The position numbers and the translations under genes were made by a program. From Falciphora oryzae (lineage: Eukaryota; Ascomycota; Sordariomycetes; Magnaporthales; Magnaporthaceae), in assembly GCA_000733355.1 (NCBI GenBank), contig JNVV01000016.1, positions 124,001 through 188,000 on the forward strand: a stretch of DNA of 64,000 nt, given 5' to 3'. This document shows positions 35,648-48,011 of this stretch, piece after piece. The notes beneath the pieces were generated by a model. It did not search any database and was not told the DNA's origin. It saw nothing but the letters and a program-made list of their open reading frames with translations. Each line of letters starts with the position of its first letter. Position 1 is the first letter of the stretch.

Positions 35648-37759
35648 ATGGACTACGCAAGACCGCCAGGCTCGGCCTTTGCAACACCCCGACGAGTCGC
35701 CACAACCCCCTTACCCCTCCAGTCCGGCAGCCGCTCCCAGTCGCCGAGCCCGTCCGCGCCCGCCGCAACGCCGTCCGGCGGCATCGAGACCCTCTACAGC
35801 CATCCGTCCGTCAAGATAATAGCCTTTTCGGCCGGGCCACGCACCTTGTTTGCGGTTGGGGCCTCGGGTCGGGGACTCGTTGCGCCCGTCGACGACATCG
35901 AGCCTGGAACGCTGCCATGGTCATCACAGCTCGAGCGGACCATTGCCGTTGGTGAGTCCCATCAACTGCATGTGTTGGCACGACAAGCAGGAACTTGAAC
36001 CCGTCGGCCGTCGCTTGCTAACAGTGGACCAATAGGCCCGTTCCGAATCTACCGTGCCCCTGGCTCAGTCGCCTTCCTCAACTGCGGATCCGCCCTGCAA
36101 CCCATCCTGCCCAAGAGCCAGTGCTGGTGCATCGATGAGATCTCGAGCAAGTTCGTCCTTCAGATTCGCCGTCCCCAGTACTGGAGGATAGAGATACCCA
36201 TTGGCGACGCCGAGCAGGCCCAGGCTCTCCGCGATGTCTTCGACAAGGTCCTGCAGTTCGAGAAGACCCCGTGCCCTTTCCAGCGCGCCTTCCATGTCGA
36301 GCTCCCGGAACCCTCCCAGACCCCAGTCAAGAAGCGCCCGTGGGCCCCGATCCGGAGAACCTCGATCCAGCTTCCTCCGACCCCGATCACTCCCGAGGAT
36401 CTGACGCCCCGTGCCCCTCTGATGGGCGAGAGGACAAGGAGGAGCAGCTTCTCCAGGAACGCTGAGGGCGCTCTGACGCCCACCCTGACCCCACCAACGC
36501 TTACTCCGACCCTCCCAACCATTGCTAAGATCAGGCAACAAGAGGTGTCGAAGAGCAGCCAGCGCGTCGAGGTGGAACCGTCGAGGAAGTCGGATCCGGT
36601 CAAGGCCACCGACTCTCCCATCCCTGACGCCATATCGCAGCACCATCCCGGTTTCCAGGAGAGCCGCTCCATCATGCCGCCTCCGCAACTGTCACTGGTC
36701 ACGTCGTCCCCGCCTCGCAGCATCGCAACGACCCAGTCAGCGCGGTCGCTGTCTGAGGAGGAGGAGGAGGAGGAGGGGTCCGCAACCACCTCCCCGACAG
36801 ATTCCTCGGCCTCGTTCCACAGCATCCGCAGCTGGAACTCCCCAACCCGACTCCTCCCTCCCTCGCCACCAATGTCCAACCCCAACTCCCCGCGGACGTT
36901 CCCTTACCCCCACGAAAACATCCCTCTGCCACAACAATCCTCCTCGTGCGCGGAGCAGACGAGTGGCGTCTCAGCTCTGGAGAACAGGCTCGAGGGGTGC
37001 GCGATTGAGGACGACAGTCGCAGCGAGGCCGCCGGCAACAACTCGTCGCCTAGCGACGGCTGCTCGGTTGTTTCCTTCGAGGACGCTAGCCAGATTCCCG
37101 AGACCCCCACCAGCACAACCTCTGTGGTGGTCTCCTCGGCAATCAGCAGCAGGAGCAACAGCCCGCCGCGCCCGCGCCTCCGCCGCCGCGCTACCTCGCG
37201 CAGCAGTATCTCGTCATCTGTGGGCCAGTATAAGGCCCTCTCGCCGCTGCCTCCCGGAGTGAACCTCTTCAACCCTGGCCGGTTCCACCGGTCGATGGCC
37301 GACACTCCTGAGCGGGCAAAGACGCGCATGGAGGCCGTGCGCCGGATCCCCAGTGCCATCATCCACAGGACGTGCGAGATCCTGCTCTCGCCCCCGGGCC
37401 ACCTCGTCAACCTGATGCTCAAGGTGGCGGCCCGCATCGCGGCCGGCGAGTGGCGCGGTCTGGTCTTTGGCATCGGCGAGGGCGGCGAGAAGATCCCCGT
37501 GCAGTGGGACTACTCGGACTCGGACTCCCCCGGAATGCCCGGCCAGTGGGACATGGACAACAGCTTCCTGTACGCTGATGCTGCCCCCACACCCACCCGC
37601 ACCGGCTGGGAATCTGGCGGCTCTCTGGGTCGCGCCGCCTCGGCGATCCTGAGGTCGACCTCTCCTGCTGCTTGGAGTGCCGACAACGACGACGACAACG
37701 CGAAGCACCCCGACGACGGCTTGGACGGAGACTGGAGCCAGAGGTGGACGGTCGACTAG
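35648..37759 (+). CDS. inp1: Inheritance of peroxisomes protein 1 (Inp1)
   Basis: Tethers peroxisomes to the cell cortex during division (family knowledge from yeast). It has 675 residues in two exons, 35648-35951 and 36036-37759. The intron splits a Gly codon and restores TIAVGPFRIYRAPGSVAFLNCG. The conserved N-terminal core (about residues 50-200) contains VKIIAFSAGPRTLFAVGASG, then CWCIDEISSKFVLQIRRPQYWRIEIP. The middle is Ser/Pro/Thr-rich and disordered, with an acidic Glu run. A second conserved block near residues 500-570 (ARTRMEAVRRIPSAI-like sequence, then GHLVNLMLKVAARIAAGEW) is typical of filamentous Inp1 proteins as I recall them. The start is the first ATG after a long C/T-rich leader. 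Confidence 0.82.
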
Positions 37760-39037
37760 GTGTGCTGCTTCGCCCTGGCTGCCGACAATACCCGTGAATT
37801 GCCTTGAACCAACAGACGGGGTGTGTGGAAAAGACTCGCCGGGCCCTTTTGTGCAGCGTCGTATGGGATGGTGCCATCTTGAAACAAGATTGAGGCACTT
37901 CCATTTGTTTTCCTTGTGTTCCTCTCTTTGCGTTTTTCTCTTTCAAGTCTCATCAGCGTGATGGCTTCCCACGCATAACCGCATAAGCACACAAACAAAC
38001 CTTGTAACACCTAATGTATGACTACCGTCTTCTGCTCTACTTTGTGTTTTCTGTTTGCATATTCTCGGGATGGATGAGGGGAAGAAGACGCGCGCACGTT
38101 TGTTCTTCGGTTGGACTTTATTTACAGTTTTTTTTTTTATTTTTTTTTTTATTCTTCATCTCCGGCGTTCTGCTTTACTTTGCTCGAGCATTTTTGCCGC
38201 CCCGCCGTTCGTTCATCCCGTTCGTGGTGGCCGGACAGTAAGACGTATCCTGGCCGGGCATTGGATAAGGAGTAGGTGGAGGACGGGCGCGCGCAAACCG
38301 GACTCATTCATGTATGGTGGCTTCGTGGCGTCTTTTGTGTTTTGGACGGGCCCGACCACAGATGTACAGGTATTTCATGGGTACCTTTTTCAACGTTCGT
38401 TGGCAGGTTTACAAACCGTCAGGATTTTGTTTATCTCTCACTGCAATGCCTTGCCTCTACTACGTATGTTTGTGTGTATCCCGGTTTCTTCCAAGTAATA
38501 TTCTCTATACGACTAAGCCTAATTCTTCAAGGATGGGCTGCTTCCGTCCGGCCGGCTAGCATAGCGAGCACGGGCTGGATGATGACGGCTTAGGGTGTCA
38601 ATGACACATTTGACAGATACCACCCGGTCCGATTTCCTGGGGCGCTTATGGAGTAGTGTGTTTTCTGTTGTTCAAGCCTAGACGCGGACTCCAACCCAAG
38701 CAAGTTGAGTCCTTTGCCAAGTCCATTGCTCCAAAAACGCCGATGAAAAAAAACTGTGTCCGAGCACCCTCGCTTTGAGTCTCATTTGCTTGCTAAACGC
38801 AGCGGTAAACTAGGTAGGGGGTTGCCATCATGACAGAGGTCTGTAAAATCCATAATTGCTGCCCTCCTTGAGGACTTGACTACCCCCAAACCAATGGGCG
38901 CCTCCCATCCTCCTCTTGGAAAGCCATCCGTAACTGTGGTACGTCCCTGTCTCATGCGGCTGTAGACTTGCATTGCGCGCATGGCGCATCTAGAAAAAGA
39001 GAGAGAGAAAAAAGATAACAAAGACCTTAACCAAGCC
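37760..39037. other. Convergent intergenic region between inp1 and sds23
   Basis: 1.3 kb of AT-richer sequence with T runs near 38129-38150, consistent with two 3' untranslated regions. It contains an ACTAGGTAGG word near 38807. No gene recognised. Confidence 0.5.
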
Positions 39038-40823
39038 CTACCTTCTGATAAAATCCTGGCTGGCCCTGGACGACTCTAGGCTCGGTCGCACGCTCACACT
39101 AGAACTACGCCGGCGCCTGGAGCGCTGCTCGCTAGGGTCCGACGGGTGGAGGCCCGAGGACTTGGCAAACATGTTGAGTATGTCCGTCAGGGAGACGACG
39201 CCCGTCAGACGACCCGACAAGTGAGAGCCGGGTAGCGCAGCGGCAGGCACCGATGGCACGGGGGCCGGCGGGGTCGGGTTGCTGGCCACGGGCGCCGAGA
39301 CCAGCACGGTAGAGCCGGGCGCCGTCGAGGCGGCGGTCGCGGGCGATCCGCCAGCCATGGAGGCGGCGGTGCCCGTCGGCGCTGTCGTCGTGGCCGCGCC
39401 GCCGGACGAGGACGAGGCCACGGGCTGGAGCAGGGGTGTGCCGGGGACGCTCGGCGAAGGCGAAGCGCCCTCGACAACCCACATGCGGTGCGACTGTGTG
39501 GCCGTCAACTTGGCAACCGTGTGGGCGAGGGTGGAGTAGGGGTTCACGTAGAACACAGGGAAAGAATCGCGGCCCTTCTCGACGCCCCGCTCCGACAGGA
39601 TGACACTGATGAAGTTCATGCAGGTCGACTCGAGAAGCGGCATACTGGCGGCTGAGGTTAGGTGACGAACATCGGCGGTGCTTATGTTACCAACCACATT
39701 AAGGCCGTTGTCCACGACGGCAACCGATGTCAGGCCCTCGTTGTTCATCAGCGTCAGGGCGTCGGCAAGGGGCCGGTCGGCGCTAGGAAGAAAGGAGGGT
39801 GATAGGTCAGCGGATAGATCCCGAAATACCCTGGCAGAGCGGTTCCTTAGGTTCCTCACTTGATGGCGATTATCTGATGTGTGCCCAGGCTGAGCTCGCG
39901 CAGAGGCGCCGGGTAGAGCCGGTCAATGACGGGGAAGCTGACGGCCTCGTTCCAGAAGAACTCCAGCACCTTAAGCTGGCTGAGGATGCCAACCAGGTCA
40001 GAGTTGCTGCTGGTGACCAGAATCCGATGGATGCCGCTCCCAAGAACCTCGATGCCCCTGGACAGGGGCTCCTCAGCCTCAAACGTCACGAGCATCTCCT
40101 TGCGGCAGATGGACTGGATGTCGCGCAACGGGATGGCGACCCGTTCCCGGGCCATGGTGGCGATCTCATCGTACAGCGCCACCTGGTCCTCCTCCGGCTG
40201 AGCAAGGCCCACCACGACGAGCAGGTAGGCATTGAGGTCGTTGTAGTCAAAGGTCGAGATGGCTGTCTTGTCGGTGGCCTTTTCCTTGACCAGCACGACA
40301 TTGGCCGGGGCGCTTTTCAGGAGGGTCTGGAGTGTGAAGGGTGGTCGAACAGCGTTAGCTACCTACCTCCCCGAGCAAGATCCCGCATAGCACGATGGAG
40401 CCGGGAAGAGGAGCCTCATACCATTGTTGCCTCCTCGACACTGGTGTCCATGTCGACCCACTTGACGTCATCTTGCGAGACAAGCTCTCCGACAGCGACA
40501 TCGCGCCAATCTCTCCCGGCAAACTGGGGGCTCGGAACTCGTGATGAAGGCGGGTGGCTCAGCAGCTCCTGCAGGGCGGACTGGGTGAAGGAAAGGTGGC
40601 GGTGGGAGCGCGGCGAGGGCGGGGGATTCCGAAGGTTCTCGACGAAGCTCTGGCGATGGGCGGCGACGTGCGGGCCCTGGATCTGCGACGGCTTGTGGGC
40701 ACCGCTGCCGCCGCCGCTGCTCTGTCGCGAGCTGGGGCGCTGCGGGTCGGCGGTGTTGGACGAGTTGCTGGCGGCGCTTGTCAGGGGTGGCGCGGCCGCG
40801 GACGAGTCGTCCGACTTGTCCAT
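39038..40823 (-). CDS. sds23: Sds23/Moc1 CBS-domain protein
   Basis: A PP2A-family phosphatase regulator in cell-cycle and nutrient-stress control (known from yeasts). It has 537 residues in three exons: 40823-40422, 40326-39860 and 39782-39038, in phase. Residues 1-110 are Ser/Pro-rich. Four CBS motifs follow: [20 protein letters not shown]; an [20 protein letters not shown] block; [25 protein letters not shown] with [14 protein letters not shown]; and [24 protein letters not shown]. The last is separated from its partner strand ([19 protein letters not shown]) by about 80 residues of Ser/Ala/Thr/Pro insertion. The tail is basic and Ser-rich. I chose the ATG at 40823. The frame is open upstream to about 41021 without conserved sequence. 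Confidence 0.88.
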
Positions 40824-42413
40824 GGCGATGAGACTGCTGCCGGGCCGCGGCAGGAGGTGGCTTGAGATGGATGGATCGTCGCGGGCGTCGGAGGCAAAAA
40901 CGGCACGGTGGTCGTGTTGGTCGCAACACAACTTACAAGGCCTGTGTCGAGGGCCTTGATCGCAAGATATTGCCCGTTGCTTCTCGTCCTTCAATCGAGA
41001 TGCTGTGCGCAGCAGCAACACAATCTATCTGGTGGCGGAACTATGGGCGTCTCGTGGCTCTACGTGATGTGGTCCGAGCAAGGTGGCCGGGGGTTAGATC
41101 AATTGGTTTCCAAAATGAGCCCGCACCTGATGAGGCCGTCCGAGGGTTGAGGGGCTGCTGGTGGTGATGGCTGTGACGAAGTGCCTGCTGCTGCTGCTGC
41201 TGCTGAGTGGGGTGGGCAAGGTCTCGGGAAGGCAGCGTAGCAGGGTTAGCTGCGTCGGGTGCTGGAAGAAATCCCCGCTTCGAGCTGTCACAGGCCGATC
41301 AATTGGCCGTGGTAAGTGGGGAGGGGGTGCGGTGCGACTCGATTTGGCCCCTCCTAATCCAGTTCTCTCGAGTTCATCGTTGGTATCAATGATTCGGGCA
41401 CATGTGCTTCACACTCCCTACTGATGATATGTAAGATTCAACCAAAGTGCAAGGACTGCCCGCTAGCACGGCCAAGTGGCGTCTCCCTGACGTGCCCGGT
41501 TTCTTGCCTAACAGAGTCTGAGGTCAGGCGGCTGCTTCGTTGGCAGATAAGACACGGAAGCGAAACGCGGAACTAGCACAGCATGCACAGGGACGCGCGA
41601 CCCAACGCGGCAGCTGCAACGGTATACACGCGCGTAAAACATACCGCGCTGTTTCGTCACTCGCAGAGCAAGAAATGCATCTAAGCAAACACCGCATTCC
41701 GTGCCTCAAACCACCAAGGCGGGACCTCGCTGTGGCTATGGATGGATGGATGGTGGATGAGAGGGACTGCTGAGGAACATGAGGGGCCTCGATAAGGCAA
41801 GGCGATAAGACAGGTGCCCCACCTCGAGTCCTCATTTCGCGCCGTGCGGTGTGGGGCCCCACTTTCAATAGGTCAACTCGAGGAGAACCATGGAAGAAGG
41901 GGAAGAAAAAAGAAAAGAAAAAAAAAGCCTGGGAGTCGGTTATTTTTTTTTTTTTTGGGCCTCGCTCTCCCTCCAGTCGAAACCCCGCCGTTTTTCCCTG
42001 AACGCCAACAATAACAGCGGGATGCAGGCGGCGCGCACGTCTTAGGCAACCCGATTTATTTTGCTGGTGAGGACTCCCTTTGTTCCTTTCCCCTGCTTTC
42101 CTTTACTTGCTCGACTTTCAGCTTCGCACAGATTTGCGCGTTTCTGGCGCGCTGCGTTGTGTCGTGATTTTTGTTTTGGCCGCGGCCCATTATCCCCTCT
42201 CCCCCACCTTGGGTTGAAGCCGTCCTTGAGATCGTGTTCCCGGCCCGTTGCTCTCTGCCTCCTCTCGGCGCTCTACGAAACCTTTTACTGACGCTGAACC
42301 CCGGAATCGACAGTGCCTGACAGCGTCCGTCGACTGATACATCACACTTCAACTGCTGCGCGGGCCTCTTTACATCGACTTGCCCAGCCAAGCGCGCGAC
42401 CCCGTGGCGCAAC
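40824..42413. promoter_or_regulatory. Divergent intergenic region between sds23 and kap121
   Basis: A 1.6 kb spacer. It has a (TGGA)n run near 41741-41757, a T15 run near 41942 and a C/T-rich leader before kap121. No coding gene supported. Confidence 0.5.
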
Positions 42414-45400
42414 ATGTCACTCCTCCCGCCCGAGGTCACGGCCGAGCTCACGCAGCTTCTGCAAGCACTGCAGTCTGCCGACAATGCCGTCCGCTCGCAG
42501 GCCGAGGACCACCTCCAGAACAACTGGACCGCCACGAGGCCTGAAGTCCTGCTGATGGGTCTCGTTGAGCAGATCGGCACAAATCCCGAAACCACGGTGA
42601 GTCGCTCCCTTGCCGTGCACCATGTGCCCTCTCGCCCCCCCGCCATGGCTCCTGCCCTTGCCCAGACTGACACGCACGCCCAGATTCGCTCGTTTGCCGC
42701 CGTCATCTTCCGTCGAATCGCCGGCAAGACTCGCAAGAACGATAAGGGAGAGACCCAGGACACCTATATCTCTCTGGTCAAGGACCAGGCCGTTGTTATT
42801 CGCCAGAAGCTCCTGGAGACCCTTGCTGCCGAGGCAGACCGGGGAGTCCGCAACAAAATCAGCGACGCTGTTGCCGAGGTCGCGAGGCAATGTACAGACA
42901 ACAGTGCGTCCCACGCCACTTCTATTCCGTTCCCTCTGCTCTATTTCTCTATGCGCTAACAACACCACAACGAACCGTTCAACTGCACAGGCGAGTCATG
43001 GCCGGACCTCCTGGGAGTTCTTTTCCAGATGAGCGTGGCTCCCGATGCTGGAAAGAGGGAAATCGCCTACCGCGTCTTTGCTACCACTCCAGGCATCATC
43101 GAGAAGCAGCACGAAGAGCCCGTTGCCCAGGCCTTCTCGAGGGCTTTTAAGGATGACTCCATCTCTGTGAGTGCGCGTGCGCCGACGTGCTTGGAACCCG
43201 TACGGCCCTAACCAGCTCGCCCAACGACACACAGGTCCGCTTAGCAGCCATGGAGGCATTCGCAGCCTTCTTCCGGAGCATGTCCAAGAAGAACCAGACC
43301 AAGTACTTCGGGCTCCTACCAGAAGTCCTCAACATCCTGCCTCCTATCAAGGAGTCGCACGACTCGGAGGATCTTGGGAAGGCGCTGCTGGCTCTCATAG
43401 ACCTGGCCGAGATCTCGCCAAAAATGTTCCGGAACCAGTTCAACCACCTTGTTCAGTTCAGCATCTCGGTCATTCAGGACAAGGAGCTGAGCGACGTCTG
43501 TCGGCAAAACGCCCTGGAGCTTATGGCCACCTTTGCCGATTACGCCCCGTCCATGTGCAAAAAGGACCCATCCTACACAAACGACATGATTACCCAGTGC
43601 CTGAGCCTGATGACGGATTTGGGCGAGGATGACGACGACGCTGCCGAGTGGCTCGCTATGGAGGAGGTATGTTTTGTACCCTGGCCGCCTGTCACCCACC
43701 TCCCCGCCTCCCCCTTGGTCTAGGCCCCGTTGGGCAGCAACTGTTCTAACAGCCGTCTTTTCCATTTTCCACTAGCTCGACCAAGACGACTCGGATCTCA
43801 ACCACGTGGCTGGCGAGCAATGCATGGACAGGCTCGCCAACAAACTTGGCGGCCAGACCATTCTCGCCCCAACGTTCAACTGGCTGCCCCGCATGATGTC
43901 GTCGCCCGTCTGGAGGGATCGCCACGCTGCCCTGATGGCCATTTCGGCCATCTCAGAGGGTTGCCGAGACCTCATGATTGGCGAGCTGAACCAGGTCCTC
44001 GAGCTTGTCGTGCCCGCGCTCAAGGATGCCCACCCCCGCGTCCGGTGGGCCGGATGCAACGCCCTCGGCCAGATGAGCACCGATTTCGCCCCGACGATGC
44101 AAAAGGAGCACCACGAGGCCGTTCTCAAGGCCATTATCCCTGTCCTAAACTCTCCCGAGCCCCGCGTCAAGTCGCATGCCGCCGCAGCGCTCGTCAACTT
44201 CTGCGAGGAGGCTGAGAAGAGCATTCTGGAGCCTTACTTGGACGACCTCCTCTCACACCTGTTCCAGCTCCTGCAGAACGAGAAGCGCTATGTCCAGGAG
44301 CAGGCTCTCTCCACCATCGCGACCATTGCTGATGCCGCTGAGCAGGCGTTCTCCAAGTACTACAACACACTTATGCCGCTACTTGTTGACGTGCTGCAGC
44401 GTGAGAGCGAGAAGGAGTTCCGCCTGCTGCGTGCCAAGGCCATGGAGTGCGCGACCCTCATAGCCCTCGCGGTCGGGAGGGAGCAGCTTGGTGCCGACGC
44501 ACTGACCCTGGTGCAGCTCCTCGCCAATGTTCAGTCCAACATCACAGATGCGGACGACCCTCAGGCGCAGTACTTGATGCACTGCTGGGGCCGCATGTGT
44601 CGCGTGCTCGGTCAGGAATTCCTGCCGTTCCTGCACAACGTCATGCCACCTCTTCTGGAGCTGGCCACCGCCAAGGCCGACATTCAACTGCTTGACGATG
44701 ACGATCAGGTCGACCAAATAGCTCAGGAGGACGGCTGGGAACTGGTCCCTCTCAAGGGCAAGATGATTGGCATCCGCACGAGCACCATGGACGACAAGCA
44801 CATGGCCATCGAGCTCCTGGTCGTGTACGCCCAGGTTCTGGAGGGAGGCTTTGCGCCCTACGTCGCCGAGATCATGGAGAAGATTGCGATACCCGGCCTG
44901 GCCTTCTTTTTCCATGACCCTGTGCGGTTTATCTCGGCGAAGCTCGTCCCGCAGCTCCTCAGCTCGTACAAGAAGGCTTACGGTCCCACCTCGAATGAGC
45001 TGATGGGTCTGTGGGTGGGCATTGTCGACAAGCTCCTTGAGGTTCTGGCCGCGGAGCCGGCCATAGACACGCTGGCCGAGATGTACCAGTGCTTCTACGA
45101 GTCGGTCGAGGTCGTGGGCGCGCGCTGCATGGACCAGGCGCAGATGAACAAGTTTATGGATTCGGTCAACTCGACGCTGGAAGACTACAAAGACCGCGTG
45201 ACGCAGCGCGCCGAGGACAATGAGGGCGCCACTGCGGACGATGTGGAGGACGAGGCTGACGAGGTACTCATGGCCATTGAGGACGACCAGACGCTCCTCT
45301 CGGACATGAACAAGGCTTTCCATGTGGTGTTCAAGTACCACATGTCTGAGTTTTTGCAGCCATGGGAGCGTTTGATGCCGACTTATGAGGCCTTCCTCAA

Positions 45401-46159
45401 GTCTCCCGAGACGACGCAGAGGCAGTGGGGCCTTTGCATCATGGACGATGTGCTGGAGTACTGCGGCACCGACAGCATCCACTACGCGAACTACATCCAG
45501 AAGCCCCTGGTCGATGGCTGCCAAGACCCGAACGCGGCTATCAGGCAAGCGGCGGCCTACGGAATTGGTGTGGCGGCGCAGAAGGGTGGCGAAGCGTGGG
45601 CACAGTTCTTGGGCGGTGCCCTGCCCTACCTGTTCCAGGCGGCGCAAGTCACGGAGGCCAGGAGCGAAGAGAACGTGTACGCGACGGAGAACGCTTGCGC
45701 GGCTATTGCCAAGATCCTGCATTTCAATTCCTCAACCGTTCAGAATGCGGATACGGTCATTGCCGAGTGGCTGAAGACGCTGCCCGTTACCAACGACGAA
45801 GAAGCAGCGCCGTACGTGTACGCGTACCTGGCCGAGCTCATCGAGAAGTGAGAATCCCCTCTAGGTGTTTCGGTCGTCTTCTGGGCGACACTCGACCCAA
45901 TTTTGGCTTGAGTACTTTGTTGCTAACCGTGCGCCCCTAACCACATAGGCAGCACCCCGCTGTGATCAGCCAGCCGGACAAGGTCTTTGTCTTCATTGCG
46001 CAGGGCCTCGAGTCGGAGACACTGAGCGGCCAGACGGCCAATCGGGTGGTGGCTACGGCTAAAGCTCTCATCACAGCGAGCAGCATGGACCCGACCCAAC
46101 TGCTCCAGCAATTCTCTCCCGAGGCACAGCAGACCATCCTAGGATACTTCAGCAAGTAG
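42414..46159 (+). CDS. kap121: Importin beta Kap121/Pse1 (IPO5 type)
   Basis: A nuclear import receptor that carries ribosomal proteins and other cargo with Ran-GTP (family knowledge). It has 1097 residues in six exons: 42414-42596, 42684-42903, 42991-43166, 43235-43666, 43776-45847 and 45949-46159, all in phase. This matches the usual length of about 1090-1100. The whole protein is HEAT repeats. Recognisable blocks are RSFAAVIFRRIAGKTRK, ISEGCRDLMIGELNQVLELV, DAHPRVRWAGCNALGQMSTD, the acidic LLDDDDQVDQIAQEDGWELV, and the C-terminal DPNAAIRQAAAYGIGVAAQKG. The start ATG follows the context GCGCAACATG. The introns are 62-109 bp with GTGAGT/GTATGT-like donors. Confidence 0.95.
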
Positions 46160-47504
46160 AGAAGTTGGCCGAAGCCACGAAGAGCCGGAGACAAAGGCTC
46201 GAAACACGATAAAGCCGATCCGCGGACTGCGCCCACGGCCTCTGAGCCGATTCATGAGCTTCATTGGATGAACCAAGCCATGGTGCTAGGGCGAGCTCTC
46301 CGCTATAACAAATCCCCCCCTTACTTTGACCGGAGGTGGAGAATCCTTGGTGATACCACACACTGTATGCCGGCACTGGAACCACATTATCCCCTTTTAC
46401 CCTCTCCCCCGACTACCACAACACGACCCCCGAAGACTGTGTCGGCATAGCGCACCGCACTGCATCGCACCCGCTCATGCTGCTGCATTATATCCCACAT
46501 CCAGGTAGCAGCTACAGAAGCATAGAAAATGCAAGTAGTCGAAAGCACGCGGCCGACTGTGTCCACGGTTGCGAATGTCTGGCTCCTGTCTCTTGCCCCT
46601 TGCTTTTTTCTTCTCTTTTTATGTGTCTAGTAAAAGTCTTCTTTGTTTCGGCGCCATTGAACATGCGCGGATGGTGGATTCAGACGGTAGCGAAGGGTGG
46701 TTGTCTTTTCTTTTTCTTTTGTGTCTTGTTGTTTCTTGACATCTTTTGCTCTGTGCTTCGGTCTTTCTTGGCACCTGAATGGATAGATATGGATTTTTTC
46801 GAGGGTTCAATTCGCCTCCACCAACTATCTCCTCGTGAAGATGGCGGTGTCGATGTCAGACTCTTTCCAGTCGAGCATATCCAACGGGGCGTGGCCTGCT
46901 TGAACCCCGTTGTGGGCATGGTGTTCGACCCTGTCTGTTCCTTGGATTCTCTCCCAGAATCCTGAACCGTCGTGTGTGACCGGACAGCCGAGACTGGGTC
47001 GCACGATAAACTTGCAGTTAGCATCTCCATGACGACCTTACAGGGGAGCCCCCAGCCCTAAGCTTCCCGGCATATTGAAATAAGGTTGTCCTGGACTGGA
47101 AGCGGAGGAACCACGCTAAGAATAATACCCTCTGCCATGCTAAACGAGCAGTCGCTTTCCACACGCAGATCGCACATCAAGCATGGAATTGCCTCATTTG
47201 TCGGGGTTCTTCATGCCCTCTGGTGCAAACGCGAATTTGTGAATGCCCGACCCTGATTTTTGTATGGCGTGCCAGGGCAATTCTATGCCGCAGCGGCTCC
47301 CAGAGGCATCAGATGAGTCCATGAAGGGCAAGAACCCATCACCCCACGGACCAAAAATAATTCTCGGATGGGATTCTGGTATCCGCCCACGAGGGGCGCC
47401 AAGTAGCGGGAGGGAAGCTGGCCGAAGACGATTCAGGCTTTGTGGTCTCAGTGCCTTGCCCGTCGTCAGTTGACGATGGGTCGAGGAGGCACTGATTTTT
47501 GTTT
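46160..47504. other. Intergenic region downstream of kap121
   Basis: A 1.3 kb spacer, T-rich in its first half (kap121 3' region). Open frames on both strands have no recognisable content. Confidence 0.5.
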
Positions 47505-47512
47505 TATAAAAG
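47505..47512 (+). promoter_or_regulatory. TATA box candidate
   Basis: TATAAAAG, a canonical TATA sequence, about 150 bases before the repeat-rich coding block at 47664. It lies only five bases before the in-frame ATG at 47517, which argues against that ATG as the start if this TATA box is used. Confidence 0.5.
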
Positions 47513-47516
47513 AGCG

Positions 47517-48011
47517 ATGGCCTGGCCGTTTCCAAACTACCACGCTCTCTCTTGCTCACCATCCCGCCTCGTCCACGTCTTTTCCTTTCATCCTTGTTTC
47601 CTTGTCTCTTTTCCTTTTGTCGGGTTTTCTGTATTTTTTTTTTTTTTTTTTCCATCCGCCAAGATCCCCTTGCCCAAGGTGTCGGTCAGCGTCAAGTTTC
47701 CCCGGGACGTCGAGGAGGAGGCCGAGGAGGGTGCCGAGATCGAGGCCCGCGCCCTCAAGGCTACGGCGGTCAAGAGCCTCGGGGCTGCTGCGCTATCTAA
47801 CGCCAAGCAGGCCGCCGGCAAGATCCCCAAGCCCAAGGTCTCCGTGAAGCTCCCTCACGACGTCGATGAGGCTGCCGCCGACGTGGAGGCTCGCAACCTC
47901 AAGTCTGCGGCGCTGTCTGCCACCAAGGTCCCCAAGCCCAAGGTCCCCAGGCCCAGGGTCGCCCTGCCCAAGCTCCCTCGCGGCGTTGAGGAGGGGGCGG
48001 ACTTTGAGTAA
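47517..48011 (+). CDS. Small Lys/Pro/Val repeat protein, start uncertain
   Basis: I do not recognise this protein. From about 47664 to the stop at 48011 the frame codes for about 115 residues with three diverged repeats. Each repeat opens with a P-x-PKV strand-like motif (PLPKVSVSVKFPRDVEEE, PKPKVSVKLPHDVDEAAADV, RPRVALPKLPRGVEEG). Each then has an acidic, Ala-rich helix-like part (EIEARALKATAVKSL, VEARNLKSAAL). Codon use is strongly biased to C/G endings, so it looks coding. The only in-frame ATG upstream is at 47517, which would add a hydrophobic leader partly encoded by a T18 run. Alternatively the block is an exon: a pyrimidine tract and CCAAG precede it, and GAGTAAGT, a good donor, overlaps its stop. 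Confidence 0.45.
   Translation: MAWPFPNYHALSCSPSRLVHVFSFHPCFLVSFPFVGFSVFFFFFFPSAKIPLPKVSVSVKFPRDVEEEAEEGAEIEARALKATAVKSLGAAALSNAKQAAGKIPKPKVSVKLPHDVDEAAADVEARNLKSAALSATKVPKPKVPRPRVALPKLPRGVEEGADFE

Noticed and set aside
44379..45722. A 447-codon open frame antisense to kap121.
   Set aside because: Shadow of a biased coding exon. The sense product matches importin beta along its whole length.
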